Shown here piece after piece: positions 20,089 through 21,190 of a DNA stretch of 21,190 nucleotides. The notes under the pieces were generated by a model. The model searched no databases, was not told the origin of the DNA, and worked only from the letters and a program-made list of their open reading frames with translations. A program made the translations under genes and the position numbers. How positions within the stretch are numbered: the stretch's first letter is position 1; each line of letters opens with the position of its first letter. Source of the DNA: Desulfobacteraceae bacterium (GTDB lineage Bacteria > Desulfobacterota > DSM-4660 > Desulfatiglandales > Desulfatiglandaceae); the NCBI GenBank assembly GCA_030611815.1, contig JAUWPC010000016.1, positions 1 to 21,190 of the forward strand, read 5' to 3'.

Positions 20089-21190
20089 TCAATCCAAAAC
20101 TTCCCGAACAGTCTCCGCTATAGTCCGTCTGAGGATAGGCTTCATGACAAAGGCCCGGATGCCTATCCCTTTTGCATTTTCCTCTGAGATCTGTCTGCTA
20201 TATCCTGTGCAAAGGATAACCGGGATATCAGGGCGAATCTTAATCATTTCCCGGGCCAGGCTGTCTCCTGTCATATGGGGCATGGTCATGTCGGTAATAA
20301 CCAGATCAAATTGATCGGGTTGTTTTCGGAATAGCTCCAGGGCATCTGTACTGCTGGTCCTGGTTACCACCTCATATCCTAAGGATTTGAGTACCTGCTC
20401 GCCTAAATCTACAAGCATTGGCTCATCGTCAACAAAAAGTATTCGTTCGGTTCCGCCCGGAACAGGTCTTTCCGGCTCGCTTTCCTGCTCCCACTCTCTT
20501 TTGATGGCAGGTAAATATACATGGAAGGTTGAGCCCTTCCCCGGTTCACTGTAGGCGTAGATACCGCCGCCATGATTTTTTACAATACCATGAACCACCG
20601 AAAGGCCCAATCCGGTCCCTTCCCCCGGCTGCTTGGTCGTAAAAAAGGGCTCGAAAATCCGCTCCAGCACATGGGGTTTTATGCCATAACCCGTATCGGT
20701 AACGGTGATCTTCAAAAAAGGTCCTGGCTTCAGCTCCGGATGTGTGGCCGTGAAGTCGGAATCCAGTTCTGTGTCCGTGAGGGCCACATCAAGCACACCC
20801 CCCTTTTCTTCCATGGCATGGCTTGCATTGGTACACAGGTTCATCAATACCTGGTGGATTTGCGTTGAATCCCCCATTAGCAGCGAATCGCTCTGGATGT
20901 TCTGATCAATTTCAATGGTTGATGGGAGGGAGGCCCGGAGAAATTTAAGGACCTCTTCGACAACGTATTTAACCTGAAACGGCTTATGTTCCTGCTTATC
21001 TTCCCGACTGAAGGTCAAAATCTGTTCGACCAGGTTCTTGGCCCGCTTTCCAGCCTTAAGCACCTGCCTCAAGTTGCTCTCCCCCGGGGAGCCCTTTTCA
21101 ACGTCATCCATCGTCATTTCTGTAAAGCCGATGATGGAAAAAAGGATGTTGTTAAAATCATGGGCAATACCGCCAGCTAAGGTGCCGATG
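20089..21190 (-). CDS. Hybrid sensor histidine kinase with C-terminal receiver (5' partial)
   Basis: The frame stays open to the window end and reads IGTLAGGIAHDFNNIL...GFTE before the ATG at 21117, so that ATG is internal and the true start is outside. The visible 366 residues hold the dimerisation/phosphoacceptor helix (His in GIAHDFNN, about residue 10) and an HATPase domain (N box LMNLCTNASHAM, G1 DTGYGI, F box FEPFFTTK, G2 GTGLGLSVVHGI). A receiver follows, with acidic pair VDDEP, phosphoacceptor D in LVITDMTMPHMTG, T in LCTGYS and K in MKPI. The AHDFNN type usually has PAS or other sensor domains N-terminal; these are not visible. It precedes the lone receiver at 19876 and could form a phosphorelay with it. 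Confidence 0.95.
   Translation of the reverse strand, partial: IGTLAGGIAHDFNNILFSIIGFTEMTMDDVEKGSPGESNLRQVLKAGKRAKNLVEQILTFSREDKQEHKPFQVKYVVEEVLKFLRASLPSTIEIDQNIQSDSLLMGDSTQIHQVLMNLCTNASHAMEEKGGVLDVALTDTELDSDFTATHPELKPGPFLKITVTDTGYGIKPHVLERIFEPFFTTKQPGEGTGLGLSVVHGIVKNHGGGIYAYSEPGKGSTFHVYLPAIKREWEQESEPERPVPGGTERILFVDDEPMLVDLGEQVLKSLGYEVVTRTSSTDALELFRKQPDQFDLVITDMTMPHMTGDSLAREMIKIRPDIPVILCTGYSRQISEENAKGIGIRAFVMKPILRRTIAETVREVLD

Noticed and set aside
21115..21117. ATG at 21117 as start of the histidine kinase
   Set aside because: The frame continues upstream through the phosphoacceptor motif GIAHDFNN to the window end.

Overview
The window looks like a chromosomal segment of an anaerobic, Gram-negative bacterium. 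The best guess is a deltaproteobacterium (Desulfobacterota), perhaps of the sulfate-reducing or syntrophic, aromatic- or amino-acid-degrading kind. The evidence is an oxygen-sensitive benzoyl-CoA reductase / 2-hydroxyacyl-CoA dehydratase gene set, an AmrS-type radical SAM enzyme, an outer-membrane beta-barrel protein, an ArnT-like glycosyltransferase, and spacers packed with short-period stuttered repeats. No species can be named from the sequence alone.

Layout. (1) 1-4500, plus strand: two iron-sulfur dehydratase/reductase subunits (the first cut by the window edge), their ATP-dependent activase, and a class I aminotransferase. (2) 4551-5140: an HU-type nucleoid protein gene with its own promoter and a terminator hairpin. 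(3) 10730-5421, minus strand: a five-gene operon with glucosyl-3-phosphoglycerate synthase (apparently starting at ATT), a mannosyl/glucosyl-3-phosphoglycerate phosphatase, a second glycosyltransferase resembling single-step mannosylglycerate/glucosylglycerate synthases, a SAM methyltransferase and AmrS. The first three point to compatible-solute (glucosylglycerate-type) synthesis by two parallel routes. (4) 10870-11859: an HDIG-domain hydrolase facing a small lysine-rich coiled-coil protein. (5) 12049-13289: a miniature inverted-repeat element, a universal stress protein, and a spacer with a vestige of a four-helix-bundle gene. (6) 15545-13290, minus strand: a large EF-hand-containing membrane protein of unknown function. 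(7) 15634-16186: a nested pair of miniature elements, then a strong promoter for a DUF481 outer-membrane protein (16239-17342). (8) 19343-17679: an ArnT/PMT-like glycosyltransferase. (9) 21190-19508, minus strand: a hybrid histidine kinase (cut by the window end) and a stand-alone receiver.

The genes fit an anaerobe that handles osmotic or thermal stress (glycosylglycerate operon, universal stress protein), remodels its envelope (GT39 and DUF481 proteins) and ferments or degrades acyl-CoA substrates. The most unusual material is non-coding. There are three copies of a hairpin built from hexanucleotide steps, one of them apparently split by a second element with 21-bp inverted ends and internal GCCATATG sites. 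A separate end of that second element carries a compensatory base-pair change. Many spacers carry exact 7-nt or 8-nt stuttered repeats of different sequence but the same style. The best gene-level surprise is the ATT start of the glucosyl-3-phosphoglycerate synthase, supported by a ribosome binding site, a promoter and an apparently family-typical N-terminus.
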